NCBI RefSeq assembly: GCF_018130385.1
Contig: NZ_JAFCLU010000004.1
Location: forward strand, 124,001 to 188,000
Origin: Bradyrhizobium sp. AUGA SZCCT0283
Lineage (GTDB): Bacteria; Pseudomonadota; Alphaproteobacteria; Rhizobiales; Xanthobacteraceae
Reading direction: 5' to 3'
Length of the DNA: 64,000 nt
Part shown: positions 44,106 through 53,730 of the stretch, one piece after another
Numbering within the stretch: the first letter of the stretch is position 1
How the letters are laid out: every line of letters starts with the position of its first letter
Notes under the pieces: model-generated
Told to the model about the DNA's origin: nothing
The model's database searches: none
Seen by the model: only the letters and a program-made list of their open reading frames with translations
Program-made: the position numbers and the translations under genes

Positions 44106-45569
44106 CTACTGCCCCGACGGCGTCCGCAGGCCGTGCCAGGCGTCGCGCACCTGGTGGTAGTGCACCTCCGGCAGATAATCCGGCGTGTTGAGGCCGAGGT
44201 TCTTGACGTCGAGCCGGCCGATGGCGCTGAGCAGGGTGTAGGAGGCGATCACGCGGTCGCGCTGCGCGCCGATCAGCCGGGCCTTGGCCAAAATCAGGTC
44301 CTGCTGCGCGTTCAGGACGTCGACGGTGGTACGCTGGCCGCCGGCTGCCTCCCGCTGTACGCCCTGCAGGGCGACGGTGGCGGCGCGGACTTCGGCTTCG
44401 GATGCGGTAACCGCAATCTTGGCGCCTTCGTTGGCGACCCAGGCGCCGACCGCGGCAGTGCGGGCCTGGTTGCGGACCTGATCCAGCACCAGCCGGCTCT
44501 GGCTGGCGACCTCCTTGGCCTGCCGGGTCTGTGAGGCCGCCATGCCGCCGTCATAGATCGGCTGGGTGAGCTGGGTGCTCACGGAGGCCTGATCGGTCCC
44601 GAAGGTGCCGAGCGTCTGATCCGACTGCTTGCTGCGGCTGGCGCTGCCCTGCAGCGTGATGGTCGGCATCAGGCTGCTTTCGGCGACGCGGATGGTGGTC
44701 GTGGCGACGTCGAAGTCGAAGCTGGCCGCCGTCACCGCCGGGTGCTCGCGGAAGGCAAGCCCGGTGGCGTCATCGCGGCTGCGCGGCAGCAGGCGGTCGA
44801 CGGTTTCGGCGGGGCGGAGCAGGGTGGGCGCGTTGCCGATCACCTGGCTATAGGTCGCCTGGCTGACGGCGAGGTTGACCTCGGCGGCGTTCAGATCGGC
44901 GCGGCCCCGGCTCAGGCGCGCCTCGGCCTGCGCGGTATCGGTGGGCGTGACGTCGCCGGCATTGAGACGCTTCTGGGTGATGCCGAGCGTTTCCTGCAGG
45001 AACGCCACGTTGGCGCGCTGGGCTTCGACCAGCGACTGGTTGGCGAGCACGTTGGTATAGACGGTGACGGCGTCGAGCAGCACGCCCTGGCCGACATTGC
45101 GCAGGGCTTCGCGGCCGGACTGCACCTGCAGTTCCGCGACGCGGACGCTGTTGGCGGTCTTGAAACCGTTGAACAGCGTCTGGGTGACGGTCACCCCGAT
45201 GGTCCAGGGTTTCAGGGTTGCGGACTGGATGGTGTTGTCAGGCAGGAGGTTGCGCACCGCCTGCAGGCCGGCGGAGAGGCTCGCGACAATCTGCGGCCGG
45301 TAACCGGAAAGCGCCTGCGGCACATTCTCGTCGGTGGCACGCTGGCGCGCCCGCTCGGCGTTGAGCTGGGGATTGGTCTGGTAGGCCTTGGTCAGCGCCT
45401 CGGGGAGGTTTTCGCCATGCGCGGCCGGCGCCGCAAACGCAAAGCAAGCCGCCGCAAGGCAAATGCCCGATCGAAGCAACCGCCTTTCAACGTGGCCAAC
45501 CCTAGCGGCACGCCCAGTCATTTGATCCCGTAGCCAACACAAGAACGTGATAACCCTGCTTCGAGCCAT
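44106..45569 (-). CDS. tolC: TolC-family outer membrane channel
   Basis: 487 residues. A signal peptide (LLRSGICLAAACFAFAAPAAHG) precedes two TolC repeats: LPEALTKAYQTNPQLNAERARQRATDE, a coiled-coil region, and TLFNGFKT; then AEARLSRGRADLNAAEVNLAVSQ, IYDGGMAASQTRQAKEV and TVDVLNAQQDLILAKARLIGA. It forms the outer-membrane duct for RND and type I/ABC exporters and could serve the adaptors at 31996-33240 and 21165-22217, as well as RTX secretion. The start at 45569 gives a long lead; Met at 45521 is an alternative. Confidence 0.92.
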   Translation of the reverse strand: MARSRVITFLCWLRDQMTGRAARVGHVERRLLRSGICLAAACFAFAAPAAHGENLPEALTKAYQTNPQLNAERARQRATDENVPQALSGYRPQIVASLSAGLQAVRNLLPDNTIQSATLKPWTIGVTVTQTLFNGFKTANSVRVAELQVQSGREALRNVGQGVLLDAVTVYTNVLANQSLVEAQRANVAFLQETLGITQKRLNAGDVTPTDTAQAEARLSRGRADLNAAEVNLAVSQATYSQVIGNAPTLLRPAETVDRLLPRSRDDATGLAFREHPAVTAASFDFDVATTTIRVAESSLMPTITLQGSASRSKQSDQTLGTFGTDQASVSTQLTQPIYDGGMAASQTRQAKEVASQSRLVLDQVRNQARTAAVGAWVANEGAKIAVTASEAEVRAATVALQGVQREAAGGQRTTVDVLNAQQDLILAKARLIGAQRDRVIASYTLLSAIGRLDVKNLGLNTPDYLPEVHYHQVRDAWHGLRTPSGQ

Positions 45570-45866
45570 CCCGCTCTATCTGCTTGTTTGGGCATGATCT
45601 TCAGGGAATGCCGGTCACCCGTCATTCCGGATCATGCATTGCTTGTCCGCCCCCGCCGACAGCCTCGGCGCATCTACCTGTTTAGGGGGCGTCGCCGCCA
45701 CAGGCAAACTGCCGCGCGACATCAGTACATTAATTCACTGCATTCGGTGCTTGGCTGTTGCCGGTTCGTCACAGACGAAGTCCGGCGGCAAATGCACTAT
45801 AGCTTCGGTGGCTGGCGTCCGATTCAGGGCGGTTGGCTCTTCAGCTCTGCCCGGGTCCGCAACTTG
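45570..45866. other. Intergenic, control region between tolC and acetyl-CoA hydrolase genes
   Basis: 297 bases between divergent genes. An in-frame extension of the downstream gene is open here but has no family resemblance. No clear promoter seen. Confidence 0.4.
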
Positions 45867-47729
45867 ATGCCGAAGCAGTTTTCCGACCCCGAAGCGATCG
45901 CGGAGGATATTATCCGCGATGTCGGAACCAACCTCGTGGTCGGCTTGCCGCTCGGGCTCGGCAAGGCCAACCATGTCGTCAACGCGCTGTACGCACGCGC
46001 CGCCGCCGATCGTTCGATCAAGCTCACCTTGTTTTCGGCGCTGACGCTGGAAAAACCGAGGCCCTCGGGCCTGCTCGAGCGGCGCTTTATCGGTCCGGTG
46101 ATCGATCGCCTGTTTGGCGGCTATCCCGACCTGACCTATGCGAATGCGTTGCATGCCGGCGAACTGCCGCCCAACATCCAGGTGATCGAGTTCTTCTTCC
46201 TGGCCGGCAAATGGCTGCACGTGCCGTTCGCGCAGCAGCATTACATCTCCGCAAACTATACCCATGCGGCGTCCTATCTGCTGACGCGCGGGCTCAATGT
46301 CGTCACCCAATTGGTCGCGAAACGCGTGGTCGATGGCGTGACGCGCTACAGCCTCAGTTGCAACACCGACACCACGCTTGATCTGCTCCGCGCCCGCGCC
46401 GAGGGGCGCACTTCATTCAAAGTTTTCGCGCAGGTCAATTCAGAACTGCCGTTCATGCCCGGCGCCGGCGATCTGCCGGCGGATGAATTCTCTGCGGTGC
46501 TCGACAGCCCCGAGACGGATTTCCCGCTGTTCGCGCCGCCGGCCGAGCCGGTTAGCGACACCAAATATGCCATCGGCCTTCATGCCGCCGGCCTCGTGCG
46601 CGACGGCGGTTCGCTGCAGATCGGGATCGGGCAGATCGGCGATGCGCTGGCGCGGGCGCTGATCCTTCGTCACCGCAATAATGCGCAGTTTCACCACATT
46701 ATGAAGCGGCTAATGCCCGGATCAGAACCGCTCGCAGTGCCGGAAACCGGGTCGTTCGAAAAGGGTCTCTACGGTATCAGCGAAATGCTGACCGAGGCGT
46801 TTCTGTACCTGATCGACGCCGGCATTCTCAAGCGCGAGGTTGATGGCGTCGTGCTGCACGGCGCGTTCTTTCTTGGGCCGAAATCATTCTATCGTGCGCT
46901 GCGCGAGATGACGGCCGAACAAATCGCCCGGATCCAGATGATGCCGGTATCCTTCACCAACGAACTCTATGGCGATGAGGAGACCAAGCGACGCGCCCGG
47001 GTCGATGCTCGCTTCGTCAACAATGCGATGATGGCAACCTTGATGGGGGCGGTAATTTCCGACGGCCTTGAGAACGGCCAGGTCGTGAGCGGCGTCGGAG
47101 GACAGTATAATTTTGTGGCGCAAGCATTCGCGCTGCAGGGCGCGCGCTCGATTCTCACGATCGAGGCGACGCGGCATGGCCGTCTCAAGACGCATTCGAA
47201 CATCCGTTGGAGTTACGGTCATGAGACCATTCCGCGGCACTTGCGCGATGTCATCGTTACCGAATATGGCGTCGCCGATATCAGGGGCAAATCCGACGCC
47301 GACGTGATCGCGGCAATGCTGCAGATCGCGGATTCCCGTATTCAGCCCGAACTTGTGCTGCAGGCTAAAGATGCCGGCAAGCTGCCGAAGAATTTTGAAA
47401 TTCCGCTCGCCCATCGCGAGAATTTTCCGGAACGGATTGCGCAGGCCCTGAGGCCCGCGCGCGATGCGGGGCTATTGCCGTCATTCCCTTTCGGCAGCGA
47501 CTTTACCGAGGTCGAGCAACGGCTGATCCCGGCGCTGCAGTTGCTGCGGGAAGCGCAGCGGACGCCGCTGCTGTTGCCCGGGCTGCTGTGGCAGGGGATG
47601 ACACAGCCGCCGGATGCTTCGAAGCGGGAATGCCTGGCACGGCTGGGCCTCGATCGCCCGACAACGTTTGCCGAACGCGCCTATCGCGCGCTGGTCAACG
47701 CGGCGCTGGCGCGGAGCCGGGCGGGGTAG
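45867..47729 (+). CDS. Acetyl-CoA hydrolase/transferase family protein
   Basis: 620 residues. KQFSDPEAIAEDIIRDVGTNLVVGLPLGLGKANHVVNAL begins the family; later VNSELPFMPG, GSLQIGIGQIGDAL, FTNELYGDE, VSGVGGQYNFVAQAFAL, SILTIEATR and VIVTEYGVADIRGKSDADV match acetyl-CoA hydrolase/4-hydroxybutyrate CoA-transferase proteins. It should move or hydrolyse acyl-CoA through a glutamyl-CoA intermediate (the candidate Glu lies at TEYGVAD). The start MPKQFSDPE at 45867 is chosen by family; an 93-codon upstream extension is rejected. Confidence 0.85.
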   Translation: MPKQFSDPEAIAEDIIRDVGTNLVVGLPLGLGKANHVVNALYARAAADRSIKLTLFSALTLEKPRPSGLLERRFIGPVIDRLFGGYPDLTYANALHAGELPPNIQVIEFFFLAGKWLHVPFAQQHYISANYTHAASYLLTRGLNVVTQLVAKRVVDGVTRYSLSCNTDTTLDLLRARAEGRTSFKVFAQVNSELPFMPGAGDLPADEFSAVLDSPETDFPLFAPPAEPVSDTKYAIGLHAAGLVRDGGSLQIGIGQIGDALARALILRHRNNAQFHHIMKRLMPGSEPLAVPETGSFEKGLYGISEMLTEAFLYLIDAGILKREVDGVVLHGAFFLGPKSFYRALREMTAEQIARIQMMPVSFTNELYGDEETKRRARVDARFVNNAMMATLMGAVISDGLENGQVVSGVGGQYNFVAQAFALQGARSILTIEATRHGRLKTHSNIRWSYGHETIPRHLRDVIVTEYGVADIRGKSDADVIAAMLQIADSRIQPELVLQAKDAGKLPKNFEIPLAHRENFPERIAQALRPARDAGLLPSFPFGSDFTEVEQRLIPALQLLREAQRTPLLLPGLLWQGMTQPPDASKRECLARLGLDRPTTFAERAYRALVNAALARSRAG

Positions 47730-47740
47730 CGCCGATTGTC

Positions 47741-47846
47741 GTCATTGCCTGCGACAAACGCGAAGCGTTTGCGCACGGGAGCGTAGCGACGAAGCAATCC
47801 ACACTTTCTTCGTGGCTCTGGATTGCTTCGCTTCGCTCGCAATGAC
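47741..47846. repeat. Palindromic repeat, 'gtcattgc' family
   Basis: GTCATTGCCTGCGACAAACG at one end and CTTCGCTCGCAATGAC at the other, with inner GAAGCAATCCA/TGGATTGCTTC arms. It lies between two convergent genes and may help end transcription on both sides. Confidence 0.8.
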
Positions 47847-47850
47847 GGTA

Positions 47851-48630
47851 TTACCTGTTCTTGTTCACCGGCTTGCGCTTCTCGATAAACGCCGCCATGC
47901 CCTCGGAGCGGTCTTCCAGCGCAAAGGTCGAGTGGAACAGGTTGCGCTCGACATTCATGCCTTCTGACAACGGCGTCTCGAACGCGCGGTTGATAGCCTC
48001 CTTGGCCATGGCCGCAGCGGGATGCGACATCGAGGCGATCTTTTCGGCGGCCGCGAGCGCTTCTTCCATCAACTTGTCCGCCGGCACGACGCGGCTGACG
48101 AGGCCGGAGCGCTCGGCTTCCGCCGCATCCATCATGCGTCCGGTGAGGCACAGATCCATCGCCTTGGACTTGCCGATCGCGCGCGTCAGCCGCTGGGTGC
48201 CGCCGATGCCCGGGATGGTGCCGAGCGTGATTTCCGGCTGGCCGAATTTTGCGGTGTCGGAGGCGATGATGATGTCGCACATCATGGCGAGCTCGCAGCC
48301 GCCGCCGAGCGCATAGCCGCTGACGGCCGCGATGGTGGGTTTGCGGCAAGTGGCGACGCGGCCGCCGCCGATCGCGGCGAAATCGCTGGAGAACATGTCG
48401 ATGAAGCTTTTCGGCTGCATCTCCTTGATGTCGGCGCCGGCGGCGAACGCCTTTTCGCTGCCGGTGAGCAGGATGCAGCCGATCTTGTCGTCGGCCTCGA
48501 GGTCGTCGACGGCCGCCGCGATTTCGCGAAACACGCCGAACGACAACGCGTTGAGCATTTTTGGCCGGTTCAGCGTGATGATGCCGACCGCGCCCTTGCT
48601 CTCGACAATGATGTATTCGAACGTCGCCAT
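47851..48630 (-). CDS. Enoyl-CoA hydratase
   Basis: 259 residues, standard length for the crotonase fold. [25 protein letters not shown] (oxyanion hole), [19 protein letters not shown] with the first catalytic Glu (CEL) and [20 protein letters not shown] with the second (PEI) are all present, so it should hydrate trans-2-enoyl-CoA in beta-oxidation. The C-terminus [13 protein letters not shown] fits the family. It stands without other fatty-acid genes. Confidence 0.94.
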   Translation of the reverse strand: MATFEYIIVESKGAVGIITLNRPKMLNALSFGVFREIAAAVDDLEADDKIGCILLTGSEKAFAAGADIKEMQPKSFIDMFSSDFAAIGGGRVATCRKPTIAAVSGYALGGGCELAMMCDIIIASDTAKFGQPEITLGTIPGIGGTQRLTRAIGKSKAMDLCLTGRMMDAAEAERSGLVSRVVPADKLMEEALAAAEKIASMSHPAAAMAKEAINRAFETPLSEGMNVERNLFHSTFALEDRSEGMAAFIEKRKPVNKNR

Positions 48631-48736
48631 GATCCACCCCGGGTAGCCGATTTGCGGGCAATGTGCCCGCTGCCGGGGTGGGCTTCAAGTGGGGCAGGGC
48701 GGGAGGCGGCCTGTGGACGCGCCTTGTAGCGTCCCG

Positions 48737-49414
48737 CTACGCCATGAACATGCGCGCGGCCGACGCCATCGTCAGCAGGGCGCCGAAGGCGATGAAGATC
48801 TTTCCGATCAGCGAGGTCTTGTCTAGGGTGGAACTGTCGTTGTTCGCCGCCTGACCGGGGCTCTCCGCTGCCGGTTTGGCCGAGGCCAACGCGACCGTCT
48901 GCGTGGAGGGGGCCTCCTGCAGCTGCAGCGTCCGGTCGGCCTCGTTGAGCTGGTCAGGGGCAACCGCGGCGGTATCGGCCGGCGCTTCCGCGTCAGCCGG
49001 CTTGTCCACCGCCGCCTGCAGGACCGTGTTGGCCTTCTCCGACATTGCCGCCGACATCCCCCTGGCGCTATCGGGGGCCGCATCGGCTGCCGTCATTTGC
49101 GCGTTGGCGTTGGCGAGCCATTCCGGCATCGCGGGCGTGGTGGCGCCGCTCGCGTCAGCGACCCGCTTTTCGTCGGCTTTCTTGCTCTCGTCGGATTTCG
49201 ATGCCGCGCGCGTGTATTTGCGATGGGCGTAGCGCTTCTTCAGGTAACGTGAACCCTGCCTGACGGACTTGCCGGACGTCGCACTCTCCGATTTGGAAAC
49301 GGCGGCGCTGTCCACATCGGTACCGGCGGCCATCGCCGGCGGTGGTCCTGCGAAACTTACCAAAAGTCCTGCTGCGAAAATCATGGCCGATCGCGCGCTG
49401 GCTTTGATCGTCAT
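48737..49414 (-). CDS. Exported hypothetical protein with C-terminal membrane segment
   Basis: 225 residues. Signal peptide (ASARSAMIFAAGLLVSFAGPPPAMA), a basic stretch (GSRYLKKRYAHRKYTRAASK), a long low-complexity Ala/Asp/Glu-rich region (residues ~60-185) and a C-terminal hydrophobic segment (LIGKIFIAFGALLTMASAARMFM). GGGGAGATACTAC precedes the ATG at 49414. The family is unknown. It is divergent from the SigF-like sigma gene, so it may belong to that regulon. Confidence 0.65.
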   Translation of the reverse strand: MTIKASARSAMIFAAGLLVSFAGPPPAMAAGTDVDSAAVSKSESATSGKSVRQGSRYLKKRYAHRKYTRAASKSDESKKADEKRVADASGATTPAMPEWLANANAQMTAADAAPDSARGMSAAMSEKANTVLQAAVDKPADAEAPADTAAVAPDQLNEADRTLQLQEAPSTQTVALASAKPAAESPGQAANNDSSTLDKTSLIGKIFIAFGALLTMASAARMFMA

Positions 49415-49784
49415 GTAGTATCTCCCCATTGGCCGCCGCCCATTCGCGAAAAAAGACCCCGCCCGGTGTCCACAGCACGGCGGAAAAAGGGAATCTTCGG
49501 GCAACACCGGGCAAAAGCTGGGCAATGGTGTTGCAGCGGACGTGTGCAGGCGGGCATTTTTGCCGGCGCGGACTTCTCCAGCGGAACTGCACCGGGTGCG
49601 GGCCTGTGCAATCAATGTTATGAGCCTGCCGTCAGCGCAGCTGGCCGTCCCGATTCCCGACCGGGGGCGGCAGGCCGGTTGCGATGGCGTCTTCTGCGTC
49701 CGGACTTCCGATCACGACTTCGTGATCATATCGTCCTGACGTAACAAATTGAAAGATCGGCCGAATTGCAGGGTAGGAGCGCTC
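49415..49784. other. Intergenic control region
   Basis: 370 bases between the divergent exported protein and sigma factor genes. It contains the hairpin GATCACGACTTCGTGATC (49710-49727) and the candidate SigF-type promoter at 49741-49765. Nothing else clear. Confidence 0.5.
49741..49765 (+). promoter_or_regulatory. Candidate SigF-type autoregulatory promoter
   Basis: GTAAC (49741-49745), 16 bases, CGAA (49762-49765). From memory the Caulobacter SigF promoter is GTAACC-N16-CGAA, so this is close with one base fewer in the gap. It lies just upstream of the sigma gene start at 49785 and overlaps an upstream TTG, arguing against that start. Confidence 0.5.
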
Positions 49785-50330
49785 TTGCGCGAACGGGATG
49801 ATGAATGGACCGGCCTGATGCGGTTGGCCATCGCAGGCGACAGTGCGGCGTATCATCGCCTGCTCAGGGCCGTCACGCCGGTGCTCCGGGCCGCGGCGCG
49901 CCGCGGTCTGGCGCGTGCGGGGCAACCGGTCGATCAATCCGAGGACATCGTGCAGGACATTTTACTGGCGGTCCATCTGAAGCGGCACACCTGGGACGTC
50001 ACCGCCCCATTTGCCCCATGGCTGTTTGCGATCGCCCGCAACAAGCTGATCGATGCGTTGCGCCGCCGCGGCCGGCGCATTTTCGTCGACATCGACGATT
50101 TCGCCGAGACACTGCCAGGCGAAGCGCCGGCCGCGACCGCCTCGGCGAGCGAGGTTGCCGCCCAGCTTCAGACGCTGCCGGCGCGGCAGCGCGACGTGTT
50201 GCAGTCGATCGCGGTCGACAGCGCCTCGATCAAGGATACCGCCGCGAAATTTTCGATGACGGAGGGCGCGGTGCGGGTGGCGCTGCACCGCGGGCTGGCC
50301 AGCCTGACGGCGAAGCTACGGGAACAGTGA
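49785..50330 (+). CDS. ECF sigma factor (SigF-like, paired with NrsF)
   Basis: 181 residues. Region 2 runs LMRLAIAGDSAAYHRLLRAV to DQSEDIVQDILLAVHLKRHTWD with APWLFAIARNKLIDALRRR (2.4). Region 4 has LPARQRDVLQSIAVDSASIKDTAAKFSMTEGAVRVALHRGLASL. The TTG at 49785 (RERDDEWTGLM) follows TAGGAGCGC and starts after the candidate promoter; a TTG at 49749 is the alternative. NrsF begins two bases after its stop. In Caulobacter this pair controls response to heavy metals. Confidence 0.88.
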   Translation: MRERDDEWTGLMRLAIAGDSAAYHRLLRAVTPVLRAAARRGLARAGQPVDQSEDIVQDILLAVHLKRHTWDVTAPFAPWLFAIARNKLIDALRRRGRRIFVDIDDFAETLPGEAPAATASASEVAAQLQTLPARQRDVLQSIAVDSASIKDTAAKFSMTEGAVRVALHRGLASLTAKLREQ

Positions 50331-50332
50331 GA

Positions 50333-50971
50333 ATGGATACCGATCAGCTCATTCGAACGCTAGCGGCCGACAATACGCACCGGGCGCGCCCCGTCGGCTT
50401 TGCGCTGATGCTGGCGCTTTTGGCCGCGGCGCCGGTCTCGCTTTTGATGTTCTTTACCGAACTCGGCATCAGGCCCGACGTGATGGTTGCGATGCGCAAC
50501 CCGTTCTTCGACCTTAAGTTCGCGGTGACGCTTGCGCTGGCGATCTCGGCGATTGCCGTCAGCCTGCATTTGTCGCGGCCGGAAGCCTCGCTGCGCGGCT
50601 TTGGCTGGCTGCTGCTGGCCCCGGTCGGGATCCTGGCCGCAGGTATCGGTGGCGAGATGATGGTGCAGCAACGGCTGCCGATGATGACGCGGCTGGTCGG
50701 CAAGAATTCCTGGGTTTGCATGACGGCGATCCCGGCGCTGTCGCTGCCGATTTTGGCCGGTGCGCTGATCGGCCTGCGTCACGGCGCGCCGGCGCGGCCG
50801 GCGGTCGCCGGCGCCATCGCGGGGCTGTTGTCGGCGGGGTTGGCGGCGACGCTCTACGCCTCGCATTGCACGGACGATTCACCGCTCTTCGTGGCGGCCT
50901 GGTACACGATCGCGACCGCGCTGGTGACGGCGATCGGCGCGCTCATCGGAGCGAAGCTGCTCAGGTACTAG
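50333..50971 (+). CDS. nrsF: NrsF-family anti-sigma factor (DUF1109)
   Basis: 212 residues with six membrane segments (ALMLALLAAAPVSLLMFF, LKFAVTLALAISAIAVSLHL, GWLLLAPVGILAAGIGG, AIPALSLPILAGALIGL, VAGAIAGLLSAGLAATLYA, ATALVTAIGALIGAKLL). MDTDQLIRTLAADN and HCTDDSPLFVAAWY fit DUF1109, the family of membrane anti-sigma factors that hold SigF-type ECF factors. The two cysteines (SWVCMTAIP; SHCTDDS) correspond to residues reported to matter for metal sensing in NrsF. Its end overlaps the convergent DUF2336 gene by 11 bases. Confidence 0.88.
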   Translation: MDTDQLIRTLAADNTHRARPVGFALMLALLAAAPVSLLMFFTELGIRPDVMVAMRNPFFDLKFAVTLALAISAIAVSLHLSRPEASLRGFGWLLLAPVGILAAGIGGEMMVQQRLPMMTRLVGKNSWVCMTAIPALSLPILAGALIGLRHGAPARPAVAGAIAGLLSAGLAATLYASHCTDDSPLFVAAWYTIATALVTAIGALIGAKLLRY

Positions 50972-52103
50972 GCACGAGCGTGGCGGGCGTATTCTGCTGC
51001 ATGCGGTGGAAGCGCAGCACCTGCTGCGCCGTCGACGGCCGCAGCCGCTCATAGGTGTCCTGGCAGGCGGCAAGATCGGTCAGCTCCGTGCCGGACAGTT
51101 CGTCACGCATCCTGATGATTGTCCTGACCGTCACCCACGACAGCCCTGCGACCTTCGCCAAAATCATCACGCCTTCGGCCCGGGTTTCGATCATCATGTT
51201 CTCGGCGATCGCCACCGGCACGTTGGCGAGCGCCGCGATCGAGGCGTTGGCCTCGTCGAATTTTCCGGCCGCGGCAAACGACGCCACCTCGGATTCGTCG
51301 AGCCGGCCGTCCTCGTACAGCGACTTGACCAGCGCGTGCGCAATCGCAGTGTCCTTGGTAATCGTCGAGATCGCCGAGCGCGCGCGCCGCGTTGCCTCCT
51401 TGACCACGGTCGGCACCTCAGCCGCCTGCTGCGGGTTGGCGGCCTCCAGCCGCTGCCGTACCGTGTCGGAGGCCTTGGCAAGCAGTTTCAGATAGAGATG
51501 CCGCGGCACGGACGGACGCAGGCCGATGCAGGCCGTGAGATTGTCGTCGCCTTCGGCGCGGCTGACGAGGCGGGTAAAGCCGCGCTCGGTAAACTCCGCG
51601 CCCGGATTGTTCACGGTCGACTGGATCACCTCATCATTGCCACGCTGGACCAGCACGTCGGTGACCGCGCCGCTCAGGGTCCTGCGGGTCGAAATCGCCA
51701 TCAAATGCGCCTGGCTCTTGCTACGCGCGTTCTCGATCAGGGTCTTGTCGTCGAGCCGCATCGATTGCGACAGTACGGGACCTGCCACCTCGATGACATC
51801 ATCGAAAGCAAGCGCGCGGATGGTGAGCGGCGGGGCGGTGTCGATCGGGGCAAGACGGTTGGCCAGCAGCATCTTGGCCGAGGTTTCGATGTGGTCGATC
51901 AGGCACTGGAAGACATCGTCGAACAGCCTGACCTGTTCGTCCGAATAGTCCACCGCGCCGTTGATGAAGAGATCGGTTACGCGGCGCAGGGTCTCTACCC
52001 GGCGCGCGACGGTGCCATGCGCAAGGGTGGACTGCAGTTCATCGAGCAGACTTCCGGGAGAGGGAGATCCGGGAGAGGAAGACTTGGCGGCTTTCGAAAT
52101 CAT
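50961..52103 (-). CDS. DUF2336 domain protein
   Basis: 380 residues, all helical, with no signal or membrane segment. LLDELQSTLAHGTVARRVETLRRVTDLFINGA and DEQVRLFDDVFQCLIDHIE are typical DUF2336 openings; a repeat-like middle (LAFDDVIEVAGPVLSQSMRLDDKTLIE) and the C-terminal domain follow. The family is common in alphaproteobacteria and some members are linked to signalling; the activity is not known. The start MISKAAKSSS at 52103 is preferred. It is 63 bases downstream of the diguanylate cyclase gene. Confidence 0.85.
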   Translation of the reverse strand: MISKAAKSSSPGSPSPGSLLDELQSTLAHGTVARRVETLRRVTDLFINGAVDYSDEQVRLFDDVFQCLIDHIETSAKMLLANRLAPIDTAPPLTIRALAFDDVIEVAGPVLSQSMRLDDKTLIENARSKSQAHLMAISTRRTLSGAVTDVLVQRGNDEVIQSTVNNPGAEFTERGFTRLVSRAEGDDNLTACIGLRPSVPRHLYLKLLAKASDTVRQRLEAANPQQAAEVPTVVKEATRRARSAISTITKDTAIAHALVKSLYEDGRLDESEVASFAAAGKFDEANASIAALANVPVAIAENMMIETRAEGVMILAKVAGLSWVTVRTIIRMRDELSGTELTDLAACQDTYERLRPSTAQQVLRFHRMQQNTPATLVPST

Positions 52104-52166
52104 GACTCTGTCCTGGAGCAAAAACCGGCGGCGGCTTCTCCGCCGCCGGAGCTGAAATATGTCGGA

Positions 52167-53312
52167 TCAGGCGCTGGTAATGCGGTTGCGTCCCTGCGCC
52201 TTGGCTGCGTAAAGCGCGCTGTCGGCACGCGCGAGAAATGTATCTGACGTCTCGTTCGGATTCAGCGCTGCAACGCCTGCCGACATCGTCACCCTCATGC
52301 CCGGCGCGAACGCGCTCCAGTCGAGATCGGCAATAATGGCGCGCAACCGGTCGAGCGCCCGCATGGCCTCGCCGGCGTCCATATCGGGCAGCACCAGCAG
52401 GAATTCCTCGCCGCCATAGCGGCCGAATCGGTCGACGCTGCGGACGTTGGCGAACATGGTGATCGAGAATGTCCGCAGCACCTCGTCGCCGGTCGGATGG
52501 CCGTAGGCGTCGTTGATGCGCTTGAACCAGTCGAGGTCGATCAGCGCGATGGAGCAGGACGATCCGCAGCGGGTCGCGCGGGCGATCTCCTCCTCCAGCA
52601 TTCGCATGATGCAGCGCCGGTTGGACGCTCCCGTCAGCTCGTCGAGTTCGGCCAGCTCCTCGATCCGCTTGTAGGCTGCCTTGAGTTCGGAGCTGCGGTC
52701 GTAGAGCATCTTGCGCATGGTGCTGCCGTACAGCCCCACGAAGGCACATTGACCGATCGTGAGGACGTAGGAGAGCATCGCGGCGACACGTTCGGTCGGG
52801 GTTGCAACCGGCAGGCCGATCGGCGTGCTGGTGAGCAGAAAGATCGGGGCGAGGCCGATCATCGTGAGCGTCCACGTGATGATGGCCTGCCGCGACGTCA
52901 TCCGCAGCGCGCCGAATCCGAAAATCAGGAATACGACGCTGAGGAAGGCAAATCCGATTTCGGGCGCCGCCAGCAGGAAACAGAGCTGGAGCGCGACGTG
53001 GCCGCCGACCTGGAAGATGGTCAGATAGTGGTCTTCGAACTGGTCGTTCAAGTGGGCTTCCGACAACACGACAAAGACCGAGACCAGTCCGATGCCGGAA
53101 AGGAAATAGGCCGACGGAATGATCATCGGGACGGTGCCGGCGTAGCAATAGACCAGCAGCACCGAGGTGATCAGCGCGTAGCTGACGCCTTGCACGGCCA
53201 GCATTTGGCGGCGCTGGCCGGCCCGGCGCTTCAATACTTCCAGCGGCAGTCGGACCGGCGCGGTCGTCCTGTGGGAGCCTTGCCCCTGAAGCAATGATGC
53301 CGCGCTGCTCAT
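52167..53312 (-). CDS. Membrane diguanylate cyclase (GGDEF)
   Basis: 381 residues. About six N-terminal membrane segments (residues ~35-205) form an unidentified sensor. A short coiled coil (SSELKAAYKRIEELAELD) leads to the GGDEF domain with DELTGASNRRCIMRML, DLDWFKRINDAYGHPTGDEVLR and GGEEF at about 300-304. RSVD about 291-294 is an inhibitory I-site (RxxD five residues before GGEEF). All catalytic residues are intact, so it should make cyclic-di-GMP with product inhibition. Confidence 0.93.
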   Translation of the reverse strand: MSSAASLLQGQGSHRTTAPVRLPLEVLKRRAGQRRQMLAVQGVSYALITSVLLVYCYAGTVPMIIPSAYFLSGIGLVSVFVVLSEAHLNDQFEDHYLTIFQVGGHVALQLCFLLAAPEIGFAFLSVVFLIFGFGALRMTSRQAIITWTLTMIGLAPIFLLTSTPIGLPVATPTERVAAMLSYVLTIGQCAFVGLYGSTMRKMLYDRSSELKAAYKRIEELAELDELTGASNRRCIMRMLEEEIARATRCGSSCSIALIDLDWFKRINDAYGHPTGDEVLRTFSITMFANVRSVDRFGRYGGEEFLLVLPDMDAGEAMRALDRLRAIIADLDWSAFAPGMRVTMSAGVAALNPNETSDTFLARADSALYAAKAQGRNRITSA

Positions 53313-53730
53313 GTCCCGTCGCTATTGGAGTATGCTGGACGAAACTTTAGGGAATAAAGCCTTTAGGTTTGGTATCTTTTGAAGTCGAATCGGGTCCGTT
53401 AAAACCCTGCCATTGCACTGTTTCGCAACGGAAATCTGCCGGATTCCGATAGTGCGGAACCGCTTGCGCGGGAACCCGGGCGCGAAGCAGGTGCTGCCCT
53501 GCCGGCGAAGCCTTGCTAAGGTCCCGGGGTGGCGCGTCTTTAAGAAAGTGTTTCCGTATTATGGTACCAATTCTGGGGTTCAGCTCGTCCTTGCCGGGAA
53601 AATGGCCTGGTTATGTCCGTCTGTGGGGTAGGTCACACATGCAATCCGGACATTGCCGTAATGTGAAGAATCTCACCATTCACATCGAACCGCCGGCCTC
53701 TCCCGTCAGACCAACTTTGCGAGACGGCCA
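53313..53730. other. Intergenic, no gene seen
   Basis: 418 bases between the divergent diguanylate cyclase and ECF sigma genes. It is less GC-rich near 53340-53400, where both promoters are likely, but no clear consensus pair can be given. Short frames here lack family resemblance and start signals. Confidence 0.5.

Noticed and set aside
45588..45866. 93-codon N-terminal extension of the acetyl-CoA hydrolase-like gene
   Set aside because: Not like the family; MPKQFSDPE is the natural start.
10865..47846. Three similar repeats considered as a CRISPR array
   Set aside because: They are single scattered palindromes without regular spacers and no cas genes are present.
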